A stretch of 64,000 bases of DNA from Massospora cicadina. Lineage: Eukaryota; Entomophthoromycota; Entomophthoromycetes; Entomophthorales; Entomophthoraceae. The position numbers and the translations under genes were made by a program. Shown here one piece after another: positions 54,056 to 64,000 of this stretch (the stretch's first letter is position 1; each line of letters opens with the position of its first letter). The notes under the pieces were generated by a model that was given only the letters and a program-made list of their open reading frames with translations, had not been told where the DNA came from and made no database searches. The stretch lies in assembly GCA_022478985.1 (NCBI GenBank), contig JAKSZP010009243.1, positions 124,001-188,000 on the forward strand, read 5' to 3'.

Positions 54056-57000
54056 ATGGGGGAAACCTTCACTCTAAGGACGTTGAATATCGCTGGACTC
54101 AAGGCCTCCCCGTCCCAGGCTAGGAAACTGAGTTTTTTACAACACAATTTACCCATGGATATCCTGGCCATCCAGGAGTCCCACTGTCCACGAGGTTCCA
54201 AGGAAGCTTGGAAAAAATGCTCCTCCCATCCCTATCCTTTTGGTCGAAGCACTGTGGGGTGCTAATTCAGAAAAATAGTTTTTTCAAATTCACATCCTCA
54301 GAAACATTCCTAAATGGCCAAGCGCTCGTCGTCACCTTCTCATGGGCTGACGTTGCGCATGCAATCGTCAACATCTATGCCCCAAATGGTGCACACGAGC
54401 ATCAGGAATTTTTCTCATCAGTCAAATCCCTCACGCTACCCCCTGATTCTTTCCTAGTTGGCGATATGAACTGTTGGCTAACCTCACCAACGGACTGGTG
54501 GCCTCCCTCACCCCACGCCTCACTGGGTCACATAGAACTACGCGTTCTAAAAGCCACCCTTGGGTTAATGGATGCGCTGCTGACATGCCCCACTGCTCAA
54601 AAACATGACGCGTCCCCACGTCCACAACGGCCAATTAAGGTCCATGACCCGCATCAATCTTATTCTAACACCGGCGAAATTCCAACCCCACATCTCCCAC
54701 TTCAAAACAACGAAAATGGAATTCTCTGACCAATGACTGGTCTCAATAACCTACCACTTACCCATCACAGTTGCAAAGGCCCCACATTGGTGCAAAATCT
54801 GCCCCCCAAGCTCGCATCACCAGGATTTTCCACGTGGGTGGAAAGAGGCAACTTTGGCAAAATTATTTGTTGCACCATTTTGTGCAGACCCCATTTCCAC
54901 ATGGGCAACTTTCAAAGAGGACACCATCCACCACTATCGCCATCTCTCCTCCAGACGCTCACAAGCCACATCAGCTGTTATCTCATGCACTCTGGCGGAA
55001 TTGGCCCACTTGGAGTCCAACATTCCAGCTACAGGATACAGCCCTGCATGGGGCCAGAAGTGAGCGGAGGCAGCCGCCCACCTCAATGCACTCGAAAGGC
55101 AACACAAACATTGGGTTTGTGTCCAATACAGGGCCACACGCATCACTAAAGGCGACAAGTGCAACACATACTTCTTTTAAAAATTTTTGCACCACAATAG
55201 AGCGTGGCCTGCACACAGGTGCAAAGATCAGATAATTCTATTGCGGACACACTGGCTGAAGTGGCAATCGAAATGCAAAAATATTACTCTGAGTTATGCC
55301 AAGCTGAACCAATTCAGCTTGCTGAAATGGCAGAATTTCTTGACCGAGCTCATATCTGCACCATTTTCTGATACCCGGAAATAATGAATTGAATTTTTCC
55401 AAACAAATTATGGACAGCCATTCGCGGTGTGCCAAACCAAAATGCCCAGGCCCAGATGGCATTCCATATGAGTTCTACAATAAATATTTCAAATATATAT
55501 CCCCATTGCTGCTAGCCTCACTTAACCAAAGCCTGTTGGAAACGCGCCTCCTACCAGGAGGACATGAGGCCTTTACTGACACACTCTATAAGAAAGGAGA
55601 TAAGCTTGACTTAGTCAACTGGCGCCCCATTTCTCTAACAAACACAGACACCAAAATTTTAACAAAAATCATGGCTAACCGTTTAGGGACTGTAGCATCT
55701 GCCACCATCTCCCCAGAACAATTCGTTTTCATCTCCAGAAGGTCGATTTGGGATAACGTGCACTCTGTGGCTAATGCATGTCAGTCCACAGCCTCTGGGG
55801 CACTGGTATTCTTGGACCAACAAAAGGCCTACGATAGAGTAAACTGGGAATACTTTAGGGCCTGCCTCCATCAATTCCGCCTACCCCCACTTCATAAACT
55901 GGGTAATGCTGCTCACGGAATCTGTGACAATGGCAGTGCGTGGCCCAGGCTTCCTAACGGAAGTAGTCCACTCAAAGGGGCTTGCGACAAGGGGACCCCC
56001 TCAGCCCACTCTTATACAACCTCAGCTTTGACCTACTACTGCGAAATGTGAATGCCCAACTCACTGGGGTCCATGTGCCAGGCCAAACCCCAGTCAAGAT
56101 GATGGCATTTGCAGATGATTGCGTGGTGGGAGTGTCTAATAACAAAGATGCACGCGCACTTGAAGCCCTTCATCCAGGAATATTCCTGGGTAAGCAACGT
56201 GGTACTGAACGCCTCCAAAACCGAAATCATCCTCCTTGGTCAGTTTCAGAACTGCTGGGCCCCAGCAATTAGTTCCCAACCTGGCACATCTGCTCGCCCA
56301 CGTCCACGCCTTACTAACTCAACACTCACCGCTCCACTGGTGCTCCCCTTCGTGCCACATCCTACCATAGGACCGGTGCGCCATCTGGGCGTGTGGATGG
56401 AGGCAGGTGGATATGCATCAGCAGTAATGGAGGGCCGTATACTGGACAACGTGACGAAGCAAATCGCCTCTCTCAGAGCCCACCTACTACCCTCACTGGC
56501 AGGGTAGTTCTTGCCAACTCTATACTCCTATCCAAAGTATGGTTCGGAGCCCACGCCATCCCCTTCTCCCCAAGCTTCTTCAAATCCCTGTATGCTTTGC
56601 TGCAAGGATGGCTTTGGTTAGGCCGCCCTCCACCAGTACGGCTAGAGGTCATGTTTGGCCCCCATCATCAAGGTGGCATGGGCCTGCTTGACTTCAAAGC
56701 CCATGCTGCCAAGATCCTGAGCACCTGGATCGCGGCCGTCACCGCTCCTACACTCCCATCCCAACACTGGTCCCGCGCAGCCCGCTCCAACTTCTCCTGA
56801 GCCTTGGGCCTCAACAATCCATCAAACCCCCACTCCCTGATGAAATACCTCGCATCACACACATCGGCCACAGGTCCTCACGGGACTAAAACCCACTACA
56901 AACGAATCCTACTCTCCATGCGAAGCGCAGAGTTGAGAATTTGTATTAGCGGACATACAACCCAAAGAGGTCGCCCCTCTCCTCAGTTCACACAAGAGAA

Positions 57001-57676
57001 ACAGGGGCTACCCATCCATGATGGCGTGATCCCCATTCGACCCCATGTCCTATCCAGGGTGGACTACCTGGACATGATGGACATCCCTTATTCCACTGAG
57101 ACCCAAAAGACTATCTGGAAATACGCACACCATCCTCTGTTGCAGCCTCAAGTCCGCTCCCATGTGTGGCACTGCCTGAGGCGGGTGTATCGTACAGCTG
57201 AGCGCTCTAACGCTTTACACTCATCCTGTGTCATGTGTGGCCAGTATGGAACGCTGATCCACCGCCTGGAGAAGTGCCCCACCTCATAAGTGATATGGCG
57301 CGAAGTTCAACGTCTGCTGGGCCAGGATCAAACGCATCCCTTCAGTCTGTCAAGAGATATGTTTGCTCTATCAATGGCCTCCCCTCTTCCACCCTCCCTC
57401 CGTGCTCTGGTGGTTGCAATCGCCATGTGGACTATCCACACGATTGTCTTAGATGCCATCGCTGGCTCCATCCCCAACCTCCCAGAAGCTGTCCGCAGAT
57501 TCCGGTCTCATTTGGTGGACCACTTTCAAGTGTGGATGTTTGGATATCTCCCACCGCGTCGCCAACAGCTGGTCTCCTCCTGGTTCCCAGTCTGGTTCAT
57601 CAAATCAGACCCCTTCCTCCACACGTGCTCAATAGTGGCTACGGCCCCTTCACACGTTCCCTCCCCCTCCCCATAA
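54056..57676 (+). pseudogene. LN-2 ORF2: endonuclease, reverse transcriptase, CCHC (broken)
   Basis: ATG at 54056, MGETFTLRTLNIAGL. Endonuclease: ILAIQESHCPRGSKEAW, VNIYAPNGAHEHQEFFSSV, and PDSFLVGDMNCWLTSP near 54445-54490. Breaks near 54200, 54725 and around 55150-55380. RT: KCPGPDGIPYEFYNKYFKYI, VNWRPISLTNTDTKILTKIM, FLDQQKAYDRVNWEYFRACL (55389-55870), MRQGDPLSPLLYNLSFDLLL (55982), catalytic MMAFADDCVVGVSNNKD near 56099-56150 with FADD complete. C-terminal CVMCGQYGTLIHRLEKC near 57230-57280, then MIWREVQRLLGQDQTHPFSL to 57676. Frames change about eight times. Confidence 0.92.
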
Positions 57677-57823
57677 GTGGCGTTCTCGCTGGCAACAAGA
57701 GATAGCATCGCTTCTCTGAGGTGCCCCCCTGGTACTAAGTTTATCTTTCCTGAGTCATATTTGGAAGTGTCCATCCCATGGTCAGCCTTCTCCGCAATAA
57801 ATTTAAATTTAAATTTAAATAAT
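57677..57823 (+). other. LN-2 3' UTR and AAATTT tail
   Basis: GGCGTTCTCGCTGGCAACAA and CATCGCTTCTCTGAGGTGCC are shared with the LN-1 end. The tail is AATAAATTTAAATTTAAATT and on. LN-3 shows a related but shorter end (GGTTAAATAAAAGCTTAAA), so the tail is of short A/T units and not poly(A). Confidence 0.8.
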
Positions 57824-60800
57824 CTCCCTGCGAAAACCCCTTGTAGAAATCTTGGCCATCCAAGAAACCCACTGTCTACAAGGGGAAGAAGGATCCTGGA
57901 CAGCCAGGGTCTCACCATCACAATCAGTATGGATTTCTCAATGTGGGGTGATCATCCGAAATAACAAAAAATTAAAAATTAAAAACTCCTCATCATACCT
58001 TCACAGTCGCATCCTGGTAGCAACAATCACATGCCAAGAGGAAACAATCTCAATAGCATGCATCTATGCACTGTGCACTGCAGCTGAAAGAAAACAATTT
58101 CTTGAAACTGTTTTAACACTCATCCTCCCACCAGATACCACCCTGTTGGGTGACTTTAACTGCTGGGATAACTTCAACATGGACTGATGGCCTAACCCCA
58201 GGGATACCCACCGGGGCACATCAAATTCCGCACAATGAAGGCATCCCTTGGCCTACAGGATGCCCTCCCCCTGGATCACCACTCCTTCCCCACATGACAT
58301 GGCCCAACATATGTGAGGGAGCACTCATATTAATGAGCCACATCGAGCACATCCTCATTCTACAAACCCAACGATCAAAATTTCCAAATTTACAACAAAA
58401 AAGTCAATTTCTCTGACCAATGACTTGTTTTAGTGCAGTTATTGCCAACCCAAACCCACGCTCAGGTGTCGCCCTGGAGAAAGCTACACCCAGAAAACAT
58501 TAAATTACCCAAAATATCTGACTGGGTTGAACATGAGGCTACAAACCAAGAATTCACAGCCCCATTCACATCAGATCCCATTGTAACATGAGCAAATTTC
58601 AAAAAGGAACTAATCAACAAAACCTGACATCTCATATCATGTAAGTACACCGCTGATACAGCCACAATTAGGCGTACCTTGGCGTAACTGGACCACCTTG
58701 AGCTTAACACCCTGAGATCTGGTTGTAGCCCCAACTGGGGATGCAAATGGGCGGAAATATCCGCCCAACTAATCACCCTCATCTTTGAGCACCAACACAG
58801 AATGAAAGTATCAAACAAAGGTAAGTCCATAAAGGAAGGTGAAACATGTTTGACATATTCTTCCACCAATTCCACTCCCACGGCAACCAGCCCACATGCA
58901 TACAGGTCCACAAGACTGACGGCACTGTGGCAACTGACCCTGAGGAGGTCAAGGCGGAAGTACACCGCTATTACACTGAATTATACTGTGATACGCTGAC
59001 AGACCCACAAAAAATCAAAAAATTTATACAAACTGCCAGAATACAAATCACACCGCCGAACTACAATATTCTAAATCTAATTACATGGGAGGAGCTTTAG
59101 GATACAACCCGCGGTGCACCACATATGAAATACCCAGAGCCTGATGAAATACCCTACAAAATTTTCCAAAAATATTTTTAGCAAATTGCCCCCTCCTATT
59201 GGCGTCTATGAACCAGTGCTTGTTTGATACACGCCTCCTGCCTGGTGGCCATGAATCATATGTCATAACCTTGTATAAAAAGGGTGAAAAATTGGACCTG
59301 GCCAGCTGGCGTCCAATCGCACTCTCTAATACTGACACAAAAATTCTAACAAAAATTTTAGCAGCCAGATTAGGCGCAATTGCCTCTGACGTCCTGTCAT
59401 TCAAACAGTTTGGGCTTTTACCAGGGAGCTCAATCTGGAACAACATACACCCTGTTGCAAACATATGTCAGTTCAAAGCAACTGGATCCCTGGTCTTCTT
59501 AGACCAGGAAAAGGCATACAACTGCATCAGTTGGCCATACCTAAATGAATGCCTACACGCTTTCAAACTCCCACCCAGATTCATAAACTGGGTGATGCTC
59601 CTTACAGAATCTTCAATCATGGCTGTATGCGGCACTGGCTTCCTAACTAACAAGATCACATCACACAAAGGGCTCAAACAAGGGGACCCCCTCAGCCCAC
59701 TTCTGTATAATTTCAGTTATGATCCACTCCTCCGCGTAACTGACTCATGCCTCATGGGCATAACTGCACAAGGCCAGCCAACAGTCAAGATACTGGCCTT
59801 TGTGGATGACTGCGTGGCAGGTATAGCTAACAACAATGATTCCCAACAGCTGGAACGCACCCTAGAGGAATACTTCATGGTGAGTAATGTATCGCTCAAC
59901 AAAAGGAAAACAGAAATCATTCTAATTAGGCAAGTACACTAACAACTGGGCTACAACACCAGAACCTCATAACCCCTTATGAAGGAAAAACCCACTCATC
60001 TTACCTTTTGCATCACCTCCCATCAACACTCCTGTCCGCCACCTTGGGATATGGCTGGAAACAGGGGGATATGCCAATGAGACAATGGAAAGTAACCTAC
60101 TACAGCGGATATCCAACCGCGTAGCCTCCCTCAAGGGAAGATCCCCAGGACTAACGGGGTGAGTAACAGTTGCTAATTCTCTCATCCTCCCAATACTGTG
60201 GTTCCCTTCCCACTCAATCGCCTTCTCATCCACCTTATAACTTTAATTCGCGCGCTCATCCAGGGCTGGCTGTGGCCTAGATCCCATCCTCCCATATGGA
60301 TGGAAACACTCTTTGGCCCACGCTCAAGCGGAGGCATGGGACTAATAGATTTTGAGAGCCACGCCAACTGCATCCTGGGTACCTGGATAAAGGAAGTCCT
60401 TACCCCAAACCTCCCGCAACAACACTGAGCCAGGGAAGCGAGGACTAACTTTGCACAGGCGCTCAAACTAACCAACCTACATAGCCCACCCAGACTAATA
60501 TCATACTTGCTAAACACCCTACTGCAACGGGCCCACATGGAAACCCCCCTCACTTCAAATGCATCCTCCAAACCATCCGCCACATGGGATGGACTGTAGA
60601 GAACACTGGCACTGTGCAGGGAAGGGGATGACCCAGCACCCACTTTAAATTATGAAATCTTTAAAACCACCCTAGAGATAAATGCTTGCTATGACCCCAT
60701 CCATTGCTAGAATTGAATACCAAGATGCGTTGGACATTCTCTACGACTTAACCACACAGAAGATAGTGTGGAGAATGACGCACCACCCACTCCTACAGCC

Positions 60801-61460
60801 AAGGGTAAGAGCCAACGCCTGGAGCTGTCTGAGAAGGACCTATAGGATGGCGGACCACTCCAATTCCCTCCACGCAACCTGCGCAGTATGTGGAGGGGAG
60901 GGTTCCCTACATCACCGCCTAGAAGCATTCCCCCAACCAAAGCCATACGGCAGGAAGTCGCGCGCCTGTTTAAGATCCAAAATGAGCAGGAATTTTCTAT
61001 ATCAAAGAGCCTCCTCGCGCTCCATATTGAGTCACCAATACCATCTACCCTCCGCTCCCTAATGATACCCATTTCAATGTGGACAATCCACACCATTGCC
61101 TTAGATGCGTTCAGGGGCACGGTCCCAACCATACATGGGGTTATCAACAGGTTCCACGTCCACTTACTGGAGTACTTCCAAGCCTGGCTCTATGGATATA
61201 TGAGGCCAAGGCAACAGGCGCTCATAGAATCGTGGTTCCCACTCTGGTTCCTCCACACAGACCCCTTCCTTCACACCTGCTCCATAGCGGGGGAAACCCC
61301 CTTGGAGTAGTGCACCAACTTCCCCCATACCTGGCAGTCCCGCTGGCAACAGGGGTAACCTGAGTACCCCGAGGTGCCAAATTTTATATATCTTTGTTTT
61401 CCACAAATACTTGGTAATGTCCGTCCCCTGGTTGGCTTGACTCGGTTAAATAAAAGCTTA
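57824..61460 (+). mobile_element. LN-3: 5'-truncated LINE of a related subfamily
   Basis: Begins inside the endonuclease (EILAIQETHC near 57845) with no ORF1, so 5' truncated as is common for LINEs. Runs to GGTTAAATAAAAGC at 61444-61457. More diverged from LN-1/LN-2 than those two are from each other. TTAAATAAT at 57815-57823 and 61458-61466 may be its target duplication; if so, it inserted at the tail of LN-2. Confidence 0.88.
57845..61310 (+). pseudogene. LN-3 ORF2 remnant: endonuclease, reverse transcriptase, C-terminal CCHC
   Basis: Endonuclease AIQETHCLQGEEGSWTARV, ISIACIYALCTAAERKQFLE and TLLGDFNCWDNFN near 58140-58180. RT: GHESYVITLYKKGEKLDLAS, WRPIALSNTDTKILTKILAA, FLDQEKAYNCISWPYLNECL, LKQGDPLSPLLYNFSYDPLL, catalytic LAFVDDCVAGIANNND near 59793-59840 (FVDD keeps both Asp). 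The frame 59199-59942 is open for 247 codons. C-terminal motif CAVCGGEGSLHHRLEAF near 60881-60930 has Phe for the last Cys. End RPRQQALIESWFPLWFLHTD near 61200-61260. Confidence 0.9.
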
Positions 61461-61473
61461 AATAATAACTATT

Positions 61474-61613
61474 AACTTATCTTACACAGATCAATCATTT
61501 GTTGCTGGTTAATAAGGGTTTATTAGCAGTTGTTGAAGCATTGACAACGCTCTTATTGGCATCAACTTGCAGGTAGCTGTCAAACAATAACAAGTCCAAT
61601 TATTTAACCAGAG
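61474..61613 (+). pseudogene. Scrap of chromovirus RNase H
   Basis: KGLLAVVEALT then, after a one-base shift, WHQLAGSCQTITSP near 61510-61600. Compare CV-C DKELLAVVEALTYWRHHLYG. Too short to place in a family. It lies between the LN-3 end and the GY-M LTR, so both probably inserted into an older chromovirus. Confidence 0.6.
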
Positions 61614-62262
61614 TGTTTTGGATCAAAGTAAGGAGGAAATTAGGATGGAATTGGCCAAAAGACCCCGTCTGACTCTTAGTGGAGTACGTTAAATTGGGTC
61701 AATATAAATAGCAATAATAATTGGCCCAATACACCAAAATCATGTAATCAAATTGCACTGACTATGCAGCAAATTCAGGAGAGGCCATCAGAGGCTCCTC
61801 CCCAGGCCAATACTAATTTAAAAAGACCTACCCCTCAGAGGCTGGCCCCTTTTATAGGGTCAGAAGGGGTCTTTCCAGGTAAAAATATTTTCATTCCCAA
61901 TGATTTGGCTAAAATATTATATCATTACCTCGCGGTCTTATCCTACCAACAAAAAACTTTTCCATTGGTTGTTCTATCAACAAAGCGAGTTTTCTGAGAT
62001 CTGATAGGTCATATATCAAATTTTTCTAATTCATATTTTTATAATAAATCCAAACTTTGAACCTCAAAATATTAAAAACTAAATAATGACTTGTTAAGAA
62101 TGTTTATTTCTTATCCCTCGTGGCACTTAAAAAACTATAAAAACCACAACTTCCAAGTTTTATCAGTTTATTTATCTTTTTTTTTCAGTGTTTTATATCC
62201 CCTATTTGTTAAATTTTTAGTCCTTAATGCACCAGCGAGCTTAAAACCCCAAAAATCCAACA
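61614..62262 (+). repeat. GY-M 5' LTR
   Basis: Right end is set by the primer site (AAAATCCAACA then AG then TGG). The left end TGTTTTGGAT is chosen because it mirrors the right end (ATCCAACA) and lies just past the RNase H scrap; no second copy in the window confirms it. CTATAAAAACC at about 62134-62144 is a TATA box. It includes a 77-codon frame (61764-61997). Confidence 0.6.
61764..61997 (+). other. Short open frame inside GY-M LTR
   Basis: 77 codons from ATG 61764: MQQIQERPSEAPPQANTNLK, then LAPFIGSEGVFPGKNIFIPN and FPLVVLSTKRVF. Pro-rich start, no domain recognised. It ends about 140 bp before the TATA box, so it would be in U3. Chance frame cannot be excluded. Confidence 0.3.
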
Positions 62263-62264
62263 AG

Positions 62265-62282
62265 TGGTGATCACTACAGGGA
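62265..62282 (+). promoter_or_regulatory. GY-M primer binding site
   Basis: TGGTGATCACTACAGGGA, one change (C to A at the sixth base) from the GY-E and GY-K site over the first 17 bases, two bases after the LTR end. Confidence 0.75.
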
Positions 62283-62500
62283 TATATAAAACAATCAAAT
62301 ATAAAAAAGAAAGGTGTTGGGGTGAATAATTCATTTTATTTAACTGAGGTAAGTTAACCAGGGGACGGGAATTACTGAAGCTTATAAAAGTTAAAAAACG
62401 AACAAACTGACCTACCCAAATGGAATTACCGCAAAAAAAGAGAAGGTGAAACACAACTGAATGAGAATACAACCAACTAAGTGAGACAGCGATGAGTCGC

Positions 62501-63440
62501 TCATTCCACCATGGTGGAAGGGGAAGGGGTTTTGGGTGGCTTATCCTTGGTATCAGATTCCATATCAAAGGCAAGTGTGCAGGATAAGGCGGAGAGCAAT
62601 GGTGTGGGGTGATCTGCAACATGGGGAGCAAGTTGGTTGATGGCTGGCTGGTCGTTAAAATTACCTGCATCAAAAATTGCACTTGATTATTTGGAAAAGC
62701 AGTCTTCCACATGATGGTGGATGGAAGGATGATGTGATGGTAAGGCTGTGGTGGCGTGGGTGGTTTTTGTCTTGGCCTGAAAAGTGATAGCAACTTTATT
62801 GATGGCGGCATTTGCTTGTTTTTAAGGGTTTATGACGTTACTTCTGACATGCAAGGCTAAGGTCAGAGCCAAAATGGGATGAGGGAAACCCTTGGCAAGT
62901 ATCTCTACTGATTAGTCAGTTACCTCATGGATGTCAGTGTTATCTGGGATTTCAGCTGCAGCAACAGTGAGCTGGTGGTCAGAGCGGAACTCAGCAGCAT
63001 CTGGTCAGTGGGCATAAAAACGCCAAGGGATTTGAATGAGGTGTTGTAACTGTATAATTTTTTGATTTGGGTATTCAAGTCTTCAATTACATTGCCCATC
63101 TCATTGGTTTCATCCAATGAAGTCCATGGATTCAAGTTGTACTGAAAATCAGGGTTGGTGAATTTATGTGCTGTGGCTATCAATTTAGGAATAACATGGG
63201 ATCAAACCATTATTCAAGCTGTCTTTTGATTGGTTGAAGCGCATGTTGCACTGGACTGAGGAGGGCCTGATTGGCAGCTGCAGGCACTGCATCAGCTGCA
63301 GGTTTTGGGGGAAGAGGGGAAGGATTGTACCCTATACCAGAAAGGGGTGAATAACCCTTGCAACCTCCCTCTGCTTCTAAACCCCAGCTAGTTGCCCTTG
63401 AACAACAGCTAGCAAGCGCTTTATCAAGACATTAAAATCT
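62501..63440 (-). pseudogene. Antisense reading frame in GY-M leader, unknown protein
   Basis: On the minus strand, three joined frames give about 310 codons. First part (about 63440-63215): SWGLEAEGGCKGYSPLSGIG, PKPAADAVPAAANQALLSPV, QHALQPIKRQLE. Second (63183 to about 63000): ATAHKFTNPDFQYNLNPWTS, VIEDLNTQIKKLYSYNTSFK. Third (about 63000 to 62501): RSDHQLTVAAAEIPDNTDIH, LAKGFPHPILALTLALHVRS, AINKVAITFQAKTKTTHATT, then AFDMESDTKDKPPKTPSPST and TGA at 62501-62503. The third part has three internal stops, all TAA, as if from CAA. Ala/Pro and His rich, no known domain. It is antisense to the element and lies wholly between primer site and gag. Confidence 0.5.
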
Positions 63441-63487
63441 TGAATATTGCCCATTTAAAAGTCCCTTGAAGAATAAGTCCACCCCTG

Positions 63488-64000
63488 GCGAGGGTAGTAC
63501 TTCTTCATTTTTATACGTTTATGAAGCAGCAATGGAAGGGGTGACTGACCACCAGAAGGCCAAGAACATTCTTCCTCGTTTAAGTCGCTTGGCCCAAGAA
63601 CTTATGGTCCCATATATGGATACTCTACACACCTGAGTCGAGGTTAAAGAAGCCTTATAGCGGAATTTGGATCCAAAAAGAGTTTTACCATGAAGAAACA
63701 GGGTTTTATGTGTTTTTTATGTATGAAGATGAACAAATTTACTGCCTTTTCAGAGAGGTTCTACCTTGCTGCTCAGAGGTTGTCAGCATCCAACATGCTA
63801 AACCTTGATGATGCCATCGCAAGTATGCTATTTGGGCTAATTTCACAACCTTCTTTGCTCAATATAACATCTCCATAAAGCAAAACTTAAAAAGTCCATG
63901 ACATAAAAGAGGGCTTGTTATATGTTGCTGATTTTTATGACTGTGCGACAACAAATGAAGCTGTGATGAACCCACAGGTTTGGACTATTAATGAGTGTTT
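63488..64000 (+). pseudogene. GY-M Gag, N-terminal and central part (broken, runs off window)
   Basis: FLYVYEAAMEGVTDHQKAKN and AQELMVPYMDTLHT (63508-63630) parallel GY-B FVKRFEMAMHGASDRNKA and IELIMPHINENPTY; a TGA follows LHT, then VEVKEAL and a TAG. The next frame 63690-63878 reads NKFTAFSERFYLAAQRLSAS and NMLNLDDAIASMLFGL, the segment seen in GY-B as DKFAD and MVNFDAKIALEHAV. A zinc knuckle is expected beyond the window. Confidence 0.78.

Larger units (their letters stand above)
52536..57823 (+). mobile_element. LN-2: full-length LINE
   Basis: Starts near 52539-52549 (GGACTTTTCTTTCTCGTTGC) exactly as LN-1 does, and ends with an (AAATTT)-type tail at 57796-57823. ORF1 52634-53888, ORF2 54056-57676. 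Opposite orientation to LN-1 with the 5' ends facing across 1.9 kb. LN-3 follows the tail directly. Confidence 0.92.
61614..64000 (+). mobile_element. GY-M: Ty3/Gypsy LTR retrotransposon, 5' part, cut by window end
   Basis: LTR 61614-62262, primer site 62265-62282 of the GY-E type, and the gag block 63488-64000 on the plus strand. Protease and beyond lie outside. Between primer site and gag is 1.2 kb, far longer than in GY-B or GY-D, and holds an opposite-strand frame. Confidence 0.8.

Noticed and set aside
62224..62811. 195-codon minus frame rich in Pro, Leu and Ser
   Set aside because: It overlaps the antisense frame ending at 62501 in another phase and crosses the primer site into the LTR; the composition is that of a shadow frame. 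The frame ending at 62501 has the more protein-like text.
1..64000. tRNA or rRNA genes
   Set aside because: No cloverleaf-like pair with a T-loop GTTCRANNC and suitable stems was noticed; the search was by eye only.

Overview
The window is a eukaryotic, probably fungal, stretch built almost entirely of dead or dying retrotransposons nested in one another. I found no convincing host gene, tRNA, rRNA or CRISPR array. The fungal call is an inference. It rests on Ty3/Gypsy elements with C-terminal chromodomains, a Tf1/sushi-like self-priming signature, and LINEs whose ORF2 has a CCHC tail. Nothing here fixes the species.

Two Gypsy groups are present. Chromodomain elements (called CV-A, CV-C, CV-F, CV-H) carry a degenerate chromodomain after integrase, and their pol frame runs through the polypurine tract (PPT) into the 3' LTR. 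CV-F and CV-C look self-primed. The second group (GY-B, GY-D, GY-E, GY-K, GY-M) has no chromodomain, has a CCHC Gag where that part can be read, and has a tRNA-type primer site; E, K and M share almost the same one (TGGTGCTCACTACAGGG).

Layout. 1-4146: 3' part of CV-A (+) with its 3' LTR. 4147-13214: GY-B (-) with two LTRs and a reading frame on the opposite strand between integrase and the PPT. 13215-17096: 5'-deleted CV-C (+). 17097-17744: tail of CV-H (-). 17745-30420: GY-E (+), into which CV-F (18677-24733, 5-bp target duplication CCCCT) inserted. 30421-31008: a second CV-H-like tail (-). 31009-51959: GY-K (-), split by GY-D (33281-42347, target duplication CATAC) and by LINE LN-1 (45375-50644, target duplication of about 16 bp). 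52536-57820: LINE LN-2 (+), head to head with LN-1. 57824-61460: 5'-truncated LINE LN-3 (+), placed at the tail of LN-2. 61474-61613: scrap of chromovirus RNase H. 61614-64000: LTR, primer site and start of GY-M (+), cut by the window end, with a second opposite-strand reading frame between primer site and gag.

Most pol, gag and ORF1/ORF2 frames carry frameshifts and stops. Many stops are CGA to TGA changes and two integrase catalytic Glu positions read Lys, as expected from C-to-T decay. The longest undamaged stretch is the 380-codon reverse transcriptase of GY-B. The least expected signals are two 20-22 nt insertions with A-tails and 14-16 bp target duplications, sharing one 3' end (18571-18590 and 34761-34782), and the antisense frames of GY-B and GY-M.
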